Assembly (NCBI RefSeq): GCF_013387465.1
Contig: NZ_VYGV01000026.1
Span: forward strand, 116,698-180,697
Direction of reading: 5' to 3'
Length of the DNA: 64,000 nt
From: Hydrogenophaga aromaticivorans
Lineage (GTDB): Bacteria > Pseudomonadota > Gammaproteobacteria > Burkholderiales > Burkholderiaceae_C
The position numbers and the translations under genes were made by a program. Within the stretch, counting starts at the first letter, position 1. Each line of letters opens with the position of its first letter. The notes beneath the pieces were generated by a model. It ran no database searches and was not told where the DNA came from. It saw only the letters and a list, made by a program, of their open reading frames with translations. Below are positions 17,839 to 26,640 of the stretch, one piece after another.

Positions 17839-18570
17839 TCAGACCAGGCCGAGGCTCTGCTTCTGCAGGGCCACCAGCTCGGCCACGCCTTTTTCGGCCA
17901 GGGCCAGCAAGGCGTCCATTTCCTGGCGGCTGAACGCCACGCCTTCGGCCGTGCCCTGCACTTCCACGAAGTGGCCGGCGCCGGTCATCACCACGTTCAT
18001 GTCGGTGTCGCAGGCCGAGTCTTCCACATACTCCAGGTCGAGCAGCGGCTGGCCCTGCAGGATGCCCACCGAAATGGCGGCCACATGGTCCCGGATCGGT
18101 GAAGCTGCGATCTTGCCTTCGGCCAGCAGCTGGCTCACCGCATCGTGCGCGGCGACGAAGGCACCGGTGATGCTGGCCGTGCGCGTGCCACCGTCGGCCT
18201 GAAGCACGTCGCAGTCCAGCGAAATGGTGCGCTCGCCCAGCGCCTTCAGGTCGAACACCGCGCGCAGCGAACGGCCGATCAGGCGCTGGATCTCCTGCGT
18301 GCGCCCGCTCTGCTTGCCCTTGGCGGCTTCGCGGTCGCTGCGGGTGTGGGTGGCGCGCGGCAGCATGCCGTATTCGGCCGTCACCCAGCCTTCGCCACTG
18401 CCCCGCTTGTGCGGCGGCACTTTTTCTTCCACCGATGCGGTACACAGCACCTTGGTGTCACCGAACTCGATCAGCACCGAACCCTCGGCGTGGATGGTGA
18501 AGCCCCGGGTGATGCGCACCGGGCGCAGGGCATCGGCGGCCCGTTGGCCGGGTCGAATGAAATCTGTCAT
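17839..18570 (-). CDS. rph: Ribonuclease PH
   Basis: A 243-residue phosphate-dependent 3'-5' exoribonuclease that trims tRNA 3' ends. It starts with the typical RPGQRAADALRPVRI segment. It shows GSVLIEFGDTKVLC, GEGWVTAEYGMLPRATHTR (substrate loop), GRSLRAV, and the phosphate/metal site region DCDVLQADGGTRTASITGA. It is the full length for the family, and the first gene of the rph-rdgB-hemW group. The 151 bases upstream hold repeat copy B at their far end. Confidence 0.96.
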   Translation of the reverse strand: MTDFIRPGQRAADALRPVRITRGFTIHAEGSVLIEFGDTKVLCTASVEEKVPPHKRGSGEGWVTAEYGMLPRATHTRSDREAAKGKQSGRTQEIQRLIGRSLRAVFDLKALGERTISLDCDVLQADGGTRTASITGAFVAAHDAVSQLLAEGKIAASPIRDHVAAISVGILQGQPLLDLEYVEDSACDTDMNVVMTGAGHFVEVQGTAEGVAFSRQEMDALLALAEKGVAELVALQKQSLGLV

Positions 18571-18644
18571 GAAAACCTCAAAAAAAACGGTGATCCTATT
18601 GTCACGGAGGGGGGGTCAGCCAGAGCGCCACGGGATCCAACCCA

Positions 18645-18720
18645 GAACGCGGAGGAACCGGCTTCGCCGGGCCTCTCGCGTTGCCCCCTGGGGGGTGACG
18701 CCGAAGGCGGCGCGGGGGGT
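18645..18720 (-). repeat. Dispersed 3'-flank element, copy B
   Basis: In minus orientation it starts two bases after the PP2C phosphatase stop with CCCCCCGCGCCGCC. It has the CCCCCAGGGGG-type hairpin and the GGCCCGGCGAAGCCGG hairpin of the family. Its loop sequences differ from copy A, with compensating changes in the stems. Confidence 0.7.
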
Positions 18721-18721
18721 A

Positions 18722-19621
18722 TCAGGAATTTCTTTCGGCGGTGCGCCGGATCGCTTCGTTGATTTCGGCGATCGATTTTTCGATCGCCTCGTCGTCCAGG
18801 TCTTCGATGGTCGGGTCGGCCACGCCCGACTGGATGGTGGAGGCGAACACGCCTTCTTCGATGTCTTCGGTCGACACCCGCGTGGTCTGGAATTCGTCGG
18901 CGGTCTCCCACTCCATGGCCAGCACGGTGACGTTGTCGCAGCGCGGCCCTCCGCGCTTGAGCGCCATTTCCACCAGCTCGGGAACCGCCTGTTCCAGCGG
19001 ATTGCGGGCCAGTTCGGCGGCGATCTCGAAATCCTTCACCGTGCCCCAGAGACCGTCCGAGCAGAGCAACACACGGTCACCCTGCTGCAGCTGAACCGGC
19101 CCCGACAGGTCGAACACCGGCTTCGCGGGCGAGCCCAGACAGGTGAAGAGGATGTTGCGGTTGATGTGCTGGGTGGCCTTGCCGAGGTGGGCCTGCTGCT
19201 CCATGTAGGAGTGGTCCCGCGTGCGCGTCAGCAACTCGCCATTGCGCACGAGATACAGGCGGGAGTCGCCACAGTGCACCCAGTGCATGTTGCCACGCTC
19301 CATCACGGCCGCCACGAGCGTGGTGCGGGGCGTGTCGAGCATGCCTTTTTCGGCGGCGTAGCGGATGATCTGGTGGTGTGCCGCCATCACGGCGCTGGAG
19401 AGGAACTCCGGCACTTCGCGCACCGTGGGGTTGGCGGCTTTCTGGAAATAGGCCGAAAACGTCTGCAGCGCCAACTGGGCCGCCATCGCGCCCTCGGGAT
19501 GCCCACCCATGCCATCGGCCAGCACGAACAGCCCGGACTCGCGCGTGTACGCGTAGCCCATGCGGTCTTCGTTGCGCTCGCGACCACCCTGCCGACTGAT
19601 CTGGTAGACCGAAAACTTCAT
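18722..19621 (-). CDS. PP2C-type serine/threonine protein phosphatase
   Basis: A 299-residue cytoplasmic PPM phosphatase. The metal-binding motifs are in order: the RNEDR segment near residue 17, ADGMGGHPEG near 35, GDSRLYLVRN near 120, CSDGLWGTV near 190, and CDNVTVLAM near 238. A C-terminal tail of about 55 acidic residues extends beyond the catalytic core. Its start overlaps the stop of the upstream Ser/Thr kinase gene by 4 bases, so the kinase and its probable counter-acting phosphatase are co-translated. Targets are unknown. Confidence 0.93.
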   Translation of the reverse strand: MKFSVYQISRQGGRERNEDRMGYAYTRESGLFVLADGMGGHPEGAMAAQLALQTFSAYFQKAANPTVREVPEFLSSAVMAAHHQIIRYAAEKGMLDTPRTTLVAAVMERGNMHWVHCGDSRLYLVRNGELLTRTRDHSYMEQQAHLGKATQHINRNILFTCLGSPAKPVFDLSGPVQLQQGDRVLLCSDGLWGTVKDFEIAAELARNPLEQAVPELVEMALKRGGPRCDNVTVLAMEWETADEFQTTRVSTEDIEEGVFASTIQSGVADPTIEDLDDEAIEKSIAEINEAIRRTAERNS

Positions 19622-20622
19622 CGGAACTTGGTCCCGGCGGCGGTGGATTTGCGTGGCGACTTCTTGTCCGAAACAATGTTGTCAAACTGCAGGCGCATCT
19701 TCTCGGCCACGGTCAGCTTGGTGTAACTGCGTTCGGTCTCCCGGCTCAGCTCTTTTTGCAGGGCGAACACCGATTGCGGACGCGACAGCGGATCGAGCGA
19801 CATGCACCACTCCACCACCTCGATCAGGTTGTCGGAGTAGACACCGCGCAGACGCGAGAGCGCCAGCGACAGCCGGTCTTTTTCCAGCCGTTGCGGGGCG
19901 TCGTTGGGCGGGTAGCCCTGCATGCTGGCGTAGATGCAGGCACCGATGGCGTAGATGTCGGTCCAGGGGCCCATGCTCGAATCGCGGCGGTACATCTCGG
20001 GCGCAGCGAAACCGGGCGTGTACATCGGGCGGATGAAGTTGCCCTCCTTGCTCAGCACCTCGCGCGCGGCGCCGAAGTCGATCAGCACCGAACGGTTGTC
20101 ATCGGTCACGAAGATGTTGGCCGGCTTGATGTCGAGGTGCAGCATCTTGTGCTGGTGCACGATGCGCAGGCCGCGCAGCACCTCGTCGTACAGCGAACGG
20201 ATGGTGGACTCGCGGAACACCTTCTGGCGCTTGAGTTCGCGCGCCGTGATGATGAACTCCTGCAGGGACGCGCCCTCCAGGTAGTTCATGACCATGTAGA
20301 CGGTCTCGTTTTCGCGGAAGAAGTTGAGCACGCTCACCACCGACTGGTGGGAGATCTGCGCCAGCGCGCGGCCTTCTTCAAAGAAGCTCTTGAGCCCGAG
20401 CCGGTACAACGAGAGTTTTTCGGGCTGCACCTGCGGCAGCAGTTCACCCGGGCCGCGTGTGGCCAGCGAGGACGGCAGGTATTCCTTGACCGCGACCTGC
20501 TGCCCTTCGGTGTCCACAGCCAGGTAGACCACGCCGAAACCACCGGCGGCCAGCTTGCGCACGATACGGTATCCGCCGATCACGGTGTCCGGTGGCAGCG
20601 GTGCGGGTTTGACCTTTGACAT
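19618..20622 (-). CDS. Hanks-type serine/threonine protein kinase
   Basis: A roughly 334-residue kinase with the complete catalytic set: glycine loop AAGGFG (residues 25-30), Lys46 in VAVKEYLP, catalytic loop HLDIKPANIF, DFG in IDFGAARE, and the P+1/APE region GFAAPEMYRR. The DxxPxxD loop is DIYAIG. No PASTA domains or transmembrane helix are found, so it is a soluble kinase; the C-terminal 45 residues are basic. It is paired with the PP2C phosphatase by a 4-base overlap. The frame is open to 20664, but Met at 20622 fits the family better. It is divergent from yicC, sharing a 61-base promoter region. Confidence 0.92.
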   Translation of the reverse strand: MSKVKPAPLPPDTVIGGYRIVRKLAAGGFGVVYLAVDTEGQQVAVKEYLPSSLATRGPGELLPQVQPEKLSLYRLGLKSFFEEGRALAQISHQSVVSVLNFFRENETVYMVMNYLEGASLQEFIITARELKRQKVFRESTIRSLYDEVLRGLRIVHQHKMLHLDIKPANIFVTDDNRSVLIDFGAAREVLSKEGNFIRPMYTPGFAAPEMYRRDSSMGPWTDIYAIGACIYASMQGYPPNDAPQRLEKDRLSLALSRLRGVYSDNLIEVVEWCMSLDPLSRPQSVFALQKELSRETERSYTKLTVAEKMRLQFDNIVSDKKSPRKSTAAGTKFR

Positions 20623-20683
20623 AATTCGGATGGGTTCCGGAACGCCTCGTTTTGGACCACTCAACCTGATGGGACACAGTTCA

Positions 20684-21619
20684 ATGGCAGTTTACAGCAT
20701 GACCGGCTACGCCACGGCCCAAACCGGCGGGGCCGCAGCCACGAATGCCAGCGAGTCCCCGCGCGATGCCCGACCGGGCCTGGGCATCGAAATCCGCTCG
20801 GTCAACAGCCGCTTTCTCGACCTGACTTTCAAACTCGCCGACGACCTGCGCGGCACCGAACCCGCGCTGCGCGAACTGCTGGGCGCCGCACTCAAGCGCG
20901 GCAAGGTGGAGGTGCGGGCATGGGTGGAGGGCCGCACCGACGCCGGACCGCGAGCGCCCAGCGCACCGGAGCTGCAAAAGCTGGTCAGCCTGCAGGACAA
21001 CATCCGTGCCTGGCTGCCCACCGCGCCACCGCTGACGGTGGCCGAGGTGCTGCAACTGACCACGCGCCAGGCGGGCAACCCCGGTGAGCTGCACGAAACC
21101 CTGCTTGAGCTGGCCCAGACGGGTCTGGACAGACTGCTCACCGCGCGCGAACGTGAAGGACAGCGCCTGGCGGCCATGCTGCTGGACCGGCTCAAACAGC
21201 TGCGCCAGCTCGCCAAAGACGCCCAGCCCCTGATTCCCCAACTGGTCGCGCAGCAGCGGCAGCGTTTCATCGACCGCTGGAACGAAGCGCTAGGCGCGAG
21301 CGCCGCCGCCGGCGGCACCAGCAACACCCTCACCAGCGAGGCCGCACAGGATCGCGCGCTGACCGAAGCCACCGCCTTCGCGATCCGCATCGATGTGGCC
21401 GAAGAACTGACCCGACTGGATTCGCACCTGGTGGAAATCGAGCGCCTGATCAAGAAGGGCAGCGATGTGGGCAAACGCCTGGACTTCCTGATCCAGGAAC
21501 TGCACCGCGAAGCCAACACCATGGGCTCCAAATCGTCGAGCCTGGAACTCACCCGCATTTCCGTGGACATGAAGGTGCTCATCGAACAGATGCGCGAACA
21601 GGTCCAGAACATTGAATGA
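20684..21619 (+). CDS. yicC: YicC family endoribonuclease
   Basis: A 311-residue YicC protein. The conserved start SMTGYATA is followed by the family's IRSVNSRFLDLTFKLAD segment and the C-terminal DUF1732 block (GKRLDFLIQELHREANTMGSK), which carries the residues implicated in RNA cleavage. An insertion of low-complexity residues (about 12-30) makes the N-terminus longer than in E. coli (287). The start at 20684 is chosen because the conserved N-terminus begins there; the frame is open back to 20555. It is the first gene of yicC-gmk-rpoZ. Confidence 0.93.
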   Translation: MAVYSMTGYATAQTGGAAATNASESPRDARPGLGIEIRSVNSRFLDLTFKLADDLRGTEPALRELLGAALKRGKVEVRAWVEGRTDAGPRAPSAPELQKLVSLQDNIRAWLPTAPPLTVAEVLQLTTRQAGNPGELHETLLELAQTGLDRLLTAREREGQRLAAMLLDRLKQLRQLAKDAQPLIPQLVAQQRQRFIDRWNEALGASAAAGGTSNTLTSEAAQDRALTEATAFAIRIDVAEELTRLDSHLVEIERLIKKGSDVGKRLDFLIQELHREANTMGSKSSSLELTRISVDMKVLIEQMREQVQNIE

Positions 21620-21623
21620 CCGT

Positions 21624-22244
21624 ATGGAATACCCAGGCAACCTGTTCGTCGTCGCAGCCCCCAGCGGGGCTGGAAAATCCAGTCTGGTCAAGGCGCTGAT
21701 GGAGCTGGACTCCCGCGTCGTGCCCTCGGTCTCTCACACCACCCGGCCCCCGCGTGGCCAGGAGTTGCATGGTCGCGAGTACTACTTTGTCGCCCGGGAA
21801 ACCTTTGACCAGATGGTCATCCAGGGCGCTTTCCTGGAATGGGCCATGGTGCATGGCAACCGCTACGGCACGTCCAAACAGGCGATCGAGCAACGCATGG
21901 CCCAGGGGGCCGACGTGGTGCTGGAGATCGACTTCCAGGGCGCGATCCAGGTCAAACGCATCTTTCCCAACGCGGTACTGATTTTCATCCTGCCGCCGAG
22001 CTGGGAAGAACTGCGATCGCGGCTGGAGCGGCGCGCCGAAGACAGCGCCGAAGTCATCGAGCTGCGGCTGCAGAATGCCGCGTCGGAGATGATGCACGCG
22101 CGGGAATTCGACTTCGTTATAATCAACGAGTTGTTCGAGCGGGCCCTGTTTGACCTCAAGGCCATCGTCCATGCCCAGCGGCTCAAGTTCGCCGCCCAGC
22201 GTATCGCCCGCAGCGATACCTTCAAAGCGCTCAACATCCACTGA
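21624..22244 (+). CDS. gmk: Guanylate kinase
   Basis: A 206-residue GMP kinase. The P-loop is APSGAGKSSL (about residues 11-20). The GMP-binding segment has SHTTRPPRGQELHGREYYFV, and EIDFQGA follows in the core. A TTG start 12 bases upstream (21612) overlapping the yicC stop is possible, but the ATG at 21624 gives the usual M-x-Y-P-G-N-L start of this family. The gene ends 27 bases before rpoZ. Confidence 0.96.
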   Translation: MEYPGNLFVVAAPSGAGKSSLVKALMELDSRVVPSVSHTTRPPRGQELHGREYYFVARETFDQMVIQGAFLEWAMVHGNRYGTSKQAIEQRMAQGADVVLEIDFQGAIQVKRIFPNAVLIFILPPSWEELRSRLERRAEDSAEVIELRLQNAASEMMHAREFDFVIINELFERALFDLKAIVHAQRLKFAAQRIARSDTFKALNIH

Positions 22245-22271
22245 CTCACCGCACACTACCGAGGCCCGCAC

Positions 22272-22475
22272 ATGGCACGCATCACCGTCGAAGACTGTCT
22301 GGAAAAGATCCCCAACCGCTTTCAGCTCGTGCTGGCCGCCACCTACCGTGCCCGCATGCTCAGCCAGGGCCATGCCCCCAAGATCGAGAGCAAGAACAAG
22401 CCCGGCGTGACCGCGCTGCGTGAAATTGCCGAAGGCAAGATCGGCATCGAGATGCTCAAGAAAGTGCCGCTCTGA
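22272..22475 (+). CDS. rpoZ: DNA-directed RNA polymerase omega subunit
   Basis: A 67-residue omega subunit with the invariant start MARITVEDCL, then NRFQLVLAATYRARML and the TALREIAEGKI core. It assists folding of beta' and assembly of RNA polymerase. It is followed by a textbook terminator at 22492-22520. In many relatives rpoZ is followed by the spoT/relA gene; here nadA converges on it instead. Confidence 0.97.
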   Translation: MARITVEDCLEKIPNRFQLVLAATYRARMLSQGHAPKIESKNKPGVTALREIAEGKIGIEMLKKVPL

Positions 22476-22491
22476 GCTTCAGGCGCACCTG

Positions 22492-22520
22492 AAAAAAGCC
22501 CGCTGCGAGCGGGCTTTTTT
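22492..22520 (+). terminator. Rho-independent terminator after rpoZ
   Basis: A run of A, the stem AAAAGCCCGC / GCGGGCTTTT and a T tract form a symmetrical terminator 16 bases after the rpoZ stop. Because it is A-flanked on the left and T-flanked on the right, it can work in both directions and may also stop transcription coming from the convergent nadA side. Confidence 0.93.
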
Positions 22521-22574
22521 GCGTCTGCGTGACGTCAGCTCTCGTTGGCGCCAGAGCTCCACCCACAACGCGCG

Positions 22575-22668
22575 AAACGGCGCAACCGGGAGGCACCGCC
22601 GGGCCGGCTCTGCCGGACGGCCAGTGCCGCCCCCTTGAGGGGGTCGCGCGCAGCGCGGCGGGGGTGTT
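22575..22668 (-). repeat. Dispersed 3'-flank element, copy C
   Basis: In minus orientation it begins five bases after the nadA stop with CACCCCCGCCGCGCTGCGCG. The hairpin CCCCCTCAAGGGGG, GGCACTGGCCG and a GCAGAGC-centred second hairpin follow. It is nearly identical to copy A in its first 45 bases. Confidence 0.8.
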
Positions 22669-22673
22669 TCGCT

Positions 22674-23777
22674 CTACGCCGCGCCGATGTTCGGCACCAG
22701 CGCGCCGGCATTCTGACCACTGCGCTGCGCGGCGGTGAACGCCAGCATGCGGTCGATCGGCAACCGGGCGCGTGGAATCAGCGCCGGGTCCACGTGGATC
22801 TGGTTCAGGCCTTTTTCCAGCACCTGAGCCACGCCGGCCAGGCCGTTCATGGCCATCCAGGGGCAGTGCGCGCAGCTCTTGCAGGTGGCGCTGTTGCCGG
22901 CGGTGGGCGCCTCGATGAACACCTTGCCCGGGTTCTGCTGGCGCAGCATGTGCATCATGCCGTTGTCGGTGGCGACGATGAACTCGTGGGCATCCATCTC
23001 GTGCGCCGCCTTCAGGATGCCGGAAGTCGATCCCACCGCATCGGCGAGCGCCACCACGTCGGCCGGACTTTCCGGGTGCACCAGCACCTTGGCACCCGGG
23101 TGTTCCTTCTTGAGTGCTTCCAGCTCGAAGGCCTTGAACTCGTCGTGCACGATGCACGAGCCGTTCCACATCAGCATGTCGGCGCCGGTTTCGCGCTGGA
23201 TGTAGCCGCCCAGGTGCTTGTCGGGCGCCCACAGGATCTTGTGGCCCTTGTCCTTGAGTGCGCGCACGATGTCGAGCGCGCAGCTGGAGGTGACGAGCCA
23301 GTCGGAGCGCGCCTTCACCGCGGCGCTGGTGTTGGCGTAGACCACCACGGTGCGGTCCGGGTGGGCGTCGCAGAAGGCGCTGAATTCGTTGATCGGGCAG
23401 CCCAGGTCGAGCGAGCAGTTGGCGTCCAGGTCGGGCATGAGCACGGTCTTTTCCGGGCTCAGGATCTTGGCCGTCTCGCCCATGAAGCGCACACCCGAGA
23501 CCACCAGCGTCTGCGCTGCGTGATCGCGGCCAAAACGCGCCATCTCCAGCGAATCGCTGACGATGCCGCCCGTCTCCACGGCCAGGTCCTGCAGGTCGGG
23601 ATGCACGTAATAGTGCGACACCATCACCGCGTTGCGCTCCTTCAGCAGGCTGCGAATCTTGTCCTTGAGTTCGGCGCGCTGCTTCGGACCGGGCTCGACC
23701 GGCACACGCGCCCAGGCGTGTTTCGTCGGGCAGGCCGGCTGTTCGTATTCGACATCGATGATGGCTTCGTTGCTCAT
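22674..23777 (-). CDS. nadA: Quinolinate synthase A
   Basis: A 367-residue [4Fe-4S] enzyme that condenses iminoaspartate with dihydroxyacetone phosphate to make quinolinate for NAD synthesis. The three cluster cysteines lie in NCSLDLGCP, TSSCALDI and the C-terminal CAHCPWMAMN. The substrate motifs MVSHYYVHPDLQ and HPESPADVVALADAVGST are normal. The N-terminal 40 residues are an extension relative to thermophilic NadA, common in proteobacteria. It overlaps nadC by 4 bases. nadB (aspartate oxidase) is not in this group. Confidence 0.96.
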   Translation of the reverse strand: MSNEAIIDVEYEQPACPTKHAWARVPVEPGPKQRAELKDKIRSLLKERNAVMVSHYYVHPDLQDLAVETGGIVSDSLEMARFGRDHAAQTLVVSGVRFMGETAKILSPEKTVLMPDLDANCSLDLGCPINEFSAFCDAHPDRTVVVYANTSAAVKARSDWLVTSSCALDIVRALKDKGHKILWAPDKHLGGYIQRETGADMLMWNGSCIVHDEFKAFELEALKKEHPGAKVLVHPESPADVVALADAVGSTSGILKAAHEMDAHEFIVATDNGMMHMLRQQNPGKVFIEAPTAGNSATCKSCAHCPWMAMNGLAGVAQVLEKGLNQIHVDPALIPRARLPIDRMLAFTAAQRSGQNAGALVPNIGAA

Positions 23778-24640
23778 GTCAGTTGCTCCATCCGCATGGA
23801 AAAATCGATCGCCTTGACGTCTTTTGTCAGGGCCCCGATGGAGATGCGGTCCACCCCGGTTTCTGCAAGGTTTCGCACCGTCTGCAGGTTCACGCCGCCC
23901 GAAATCTCCAGGATGGCGCGGCCCGCGTTGCGGCGCACGGCTTCCTGCAGGGTGGGGATGTCCATGTTGTCGAGCAGGACCATTTTGGCGCCGCAGGCCA
24001 GCGCTTCGTCCAGCTGCGCCAGGGTCTCGACCTCGATCTCGACAAAACGCGCCTGGGGTGCCGTTTCCTGCACGCGCTTCAACACGGCCTCGACACCACC
24101 CGCGGCAGCGATGTGGTTTTCCTTGATGAGCACCGCGTCGTAGAGCCCAATGCGGTGGTTGACGCCGCCGCCGGTTTTCACCGCGTACTTTTGCGCCAGA
24201 CGCAGCCCCGGGAGGGTCTTTCGCGTGTCCACGATGGCTGCGCGCGTGCCCTGAACGGCATCGACGAACACCGCCGTCTTGGTGGCCACGGCCGAGAGCA
24301 GTTGCAGGAAGTTGAGCGCGGTGCGCTCGGCGGTCAGCAGGGCCTGGGCGCGGCCGGTGATCTCCAGCACCACCTGGTCGGCCACGCAGCGCTGGCCCTC
24401 CGCCACGTGCCAGATCAGGCGGGCCTTGGGGTCACAGGCCAGCACGGCCGCTTCCACCCAGGGTGCGCCGCAGATCAAGGCGGGCTCACGCGCGAGGATG
24501 CGTGCATGGGCGCTGCGCGAGGGGTCCACCAGCGCCGCGGTGAGGTCCCCGCTGGCCACGTCCTCGGCCAGCGCGCGGGCCACATCGGCGCCCGCCAGTT
24601 CGGCCAGATCGGCCGCCGTGAATTCAGAGAGGTGTTTCAT
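23774..24640 (-). CDS. nadC: Nicotinate-nucleotide diphosphorylase (carboxylating)
   Basis: A 288-residue quinolinate phosphoribosyltransferase that converts quinolinate and PRPP to nicotinate mononucleotide. Conserved blocks are EDVASGDLTA near the N-terminus, AERTALNFLQLLSAVAT, DTRKTLPGLR with the PRPP/quinolinate Lys and Arg, GGGVNHRIGLYDAVLIKENH, and EISGGVN. The start at 24640 is the Met just before the conserved LSEFTAADL; a much longer open frame upstream is an artefact running antisense to panB. It is translationally coupled to nadA. Confidence 0.95.
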   Translation of the reverse strand: MKHLSEFTAADLAELAGADVARALAEDVASGDLTAALVDPSRSAHARILAREPALICGAPWVEAAVLACDPKARLIWHVAEGQRCVADQVVLEITGRAQALLTAERTALNFLQLLSAVATKTAVFVDAVQGTRAAIVDTRKTLPGLRLAQKYAVKTGGGVNHRIGLYDAVLIKENHIAAAGGVEAVLKRVQETAPQARFVEIEVETLAQLDEALACGAKMVLLDNMDIPTLQEAVRRNAGRAILEISGGVNLQTVRNLAETGVDRISIGALTKDVKAIDFSMRMEQLT

Positions 24641-24706
24641 GGGTTGCAAGCATAACGGGATCGCATATAGTGCCCCCCATCCAAAGCCCACGCAAAGGGG
24701 ATCCCC

Positions 24707-25597
24707 ATGAGTCCACCAAAATCCGCCGCGCCGACCAGCGGCACGCCCTACGGCACCCTGCCGTCGGCTTCGCCCATGCCGCAGCGCAAACCGGTCAGCC
24801 TGCCACGGCTGCAGGAGATGCGCGAGCGGGGGGAAAAGATCACCATGCTCACGGCCTACGACGCCACCTTTGCCGCCGTGGCCGATGCCGCGGGCGTGGA
24901 GTGCATTCTGGTGGGCGACTCGCTGGGCATGGTTTGCCAGGGCCTGTCCAGCACCACCGGTGTCACGCTGGACACCATGCGTTACCACACCGAAAGCGTG
25001 GTGCGCGGCCTGCAGCGCGTTCAGGCCACCGCCTGGGTGATCGGCGACCTGCCCTTTGGCAGCTATCACGAGTCGAAAGAACAGGCCCTGCGCAGCGCCG
25101 CGGTGCTGATGCACGCCGGCGCCCACATGGTCAAGCTTGAAGGCGGTGGCTGGACCGCCGACACCGTGCGCTTTCTGGTGGAACGCGGCATCCCGGTCTG
25201 CGCCCACCTGGGCCTGACGCCACAGACCGTGCACGCGCTCGGCGGCTACCGCGTACAGGGCCGGGGCGACGCCGCCGCGCTGCAGCTGCGCCGCCACGCC
25301 ATCGATCTGCAGGACGCTGGCGCCACCATGCTGGTGCTGGAGATGGTGCCCGCAGCCCTGTCGACCGAGATCACGACCGAACTCAAGACCTGCCACACCA
25401 TCGGCATCGGCGCCGGCAAGGGCACGGCCGGGCAGGTGCTGGTGATGCACGACATGCTGGGCATCAACCTCGGCAAGAACCCGAAGTTCGTGCGCAATTT
25501 CATGGAAGGCGCCAGCAGCGTGCGCGACGCCATGGCCGCGTACGTGGCGGCCGTGAAGGACGGCAGCTTCCCGGACGACAGCCTGCACGCCTGGTAG
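24707..25597 (+). CDS. panB: 3-methyl-2-oxobutanoate hydroxymethyltransferase
   Basis: A 296-residue ketopantoate hydroxymethyltransferase, the first step of pantothenate and CoA synthesis. Metal and substrate segments are visible: MLTAYDATFAA, LVGDSLGMV, GAHMVKLEGG, CAHLGLTPQ, the catalytic Glu region LVLEMVPA, and GIGAGKGTAGQVLVMHDMLG. The N-terminal 30 residues (Ser/Pro rich) are an extension. It is divergent from nadC over a 66-base spacer and followed by panC 56 bases later, with a partial copy of the dispersed element between. Confidence 0.96.
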   Translation: MSPPKSAAPTSGTPYGTLPSASPMPQRKPVSLPRLQEMRERGEKITMLTAYDATFAAVADAAGVECILVGDSLGMVCQGLSSTTGVTLDTMRYHTESVVRGLQRVQATAWVIGDLPFGSYHESKEQALRSAAVLMHAGAHMVKLEGGGWTADTVRFLVERGIPVCAHLGLTPQTVHALGGYRVQGRGDAAALQLRRHAIDLQDAGATMLVLEMVPAALSTEITTELKTCHTIGIGAGKGTAGQVLVMHDMLGINLGKNPKFVRNFMEGASSVRDAMAAYVAAVKDGSFPDDSLHAW

Positions 25598-25601
25598 ATC
25601 A

Positions 25602-25632
25602 GGCCCACCCCCGCAGCGCCTGCGGCGCCCCT
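25602..25632 (+). repeat. Dispersed 3'-flank element, truncated copy
   Basis: About 30 bases beginning GCCCACCCCCGCAGCGC, just after the panB stop, match only the leading part of the element. The later hairpins are missing. Confidence 0.5.
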
Positions 25633-25653
25633 TGAACAGACACTGCTCTCCTC

Positions 25654-26520
25654 ATGAAACTCGTTCACACCATCGAAGACCTGCGCACTGCGCTGCGGCC
25701 TTTCAACTCACCGGCTTTTGTACCCACCATGGGCAACCTGCACGAAGGCCATCTGGATCTGGTTCGCACGGCCCAGCCGCTGGGTGATGTGACGGTGTCC
25801 AGCATCTTCGTCAACCGCCTGCAGTTTGCGCCTCACGAAGATTTCGACACCTATCCGCGCACCTTGCAGGCCGATTGCGCCCGGCTGGAGCAAGCCGGTT
25901 GCGACGTGGTGTTCGCGCCCTCCGAAAAAGAGCTGTATCCCGACCCCCAGGGCTACAAGATCCAGCCGCCGTCCGAGCTGGCCGACATCCTGGAAGGGCA
26001 TTTCCGTCCCGGCTTCTTCATCGGGGTCTGCACCGTGGTGATGAAGCTGTTCCAGTGCGTGTTCTCGGAAGCCAAGGGCCCGCGTCATGCCCTCTTCGGC
26101 AAGAAGGACTACCAGCAGCAGATGGTGATCCGGCGCATGGTGCAGCAGTTCGCCCTGCCGGTCACCATCGTGGCCGGCGAGACCCAGCGCGCTGCGGACG
26201 GCCTGGCGCTGAGTTCACGCAACGGTTATCTGAGCGAAAGCGAGCGTGCCGAAGCGGTGCAGCTGTCGCTCGCACTGCGGGGTCTGGCGCGCGACGCTTT
26301 GGCCGCTGCGGCGAGTTTGCCCAGCCACCAGTCCACGCTGGAAGAGAAGGCCATGAGGGCCTTGGCAGGACGCGGCTGGCAACCCGACTACCTGACGGTT
26401 CGCCGCCGACAGGACCTGCAGTCGCCCACCGCGGCAGACGCGATCACCCCCGGCGCCCTTGTGGTGCTGGGCGCTGCGCGCCTGGGCAACACCCGATTGA
26501 TCGACAACTTCGAGATTTAG
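25654..26520 (+). CDS. panC: Pantothenate synthetase
   Basis: A 288-residue ATP-dependent ligase joining pantoate and beta-alanine. Signatures are PTMGNLHEGHLDLV (HxGH nucleotide motif), FVNRLQFAPHEDFDTYPRT, GHFRPGFFIGVCTVV, FGKKDYQQQMVI, and LALSSRNGYL (the KMSKS-like loop). Full length. It lies behind panB and ends three bases before repeat copy D. Confidence 0.96.
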   Translation: MKLVHTIEDLRTALRPFNSPAFVPTMGNLHEGHLDLVRTAQPLGDVTVSSIFVNRLQFAPHEDFDTYPRTLQADCARLEQAGCDVVFAPSEKELYPDPQGYKIQPPSELADILEGHFRPGFFIGVCTVVMKLFQCVFSEAKGPRHALFGKKDYQQQMVIRRMVQQFALPVTIVAGETQRAADGLALSSRNGYLSESERAEAVQLSLALRGLARDALAAAASLPSHQSTLEEKAMRALAGRGWQPDYLTVRRRQDLQSPTAADAITPGALVVLGAARLGNTRLIDNFEI

Positions 26521-26522
26521 AC

Positions 26523-26617
26523 TCACCCCCGCGCCGGGCTTCGCCCGTCACCCCCTCACGGGGGCGGCACTGGCGGCCCGGCCAAGCCGGTTCCGCGGTG
26601 CCCTGGCGCAACGCCCC
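26523..26617 (+). repeat. Dispersed 3'-flank element, copy D
   Basis: Begins just after the panC stop (CACCCCCGCGCCGGGC). The hairpin CCCCCTCACGGGGG follows, then GGCACTGGCGGCCCGGCCAAGCCGGTTCCGCGG. It faces copy E, which belongs to the convergent gpsA. Confidence 0.75.
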
Positions 26618-26640
26618 CTCCGGCGAGAGATGACTTCCCC

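Noticed and set aside
23774..25588. A 604-codon minus-strand frame including nadC
   Set aside because: Only the part from 24640 down is nadC. The rest runs antisense to panB and contains no recognisable protein.
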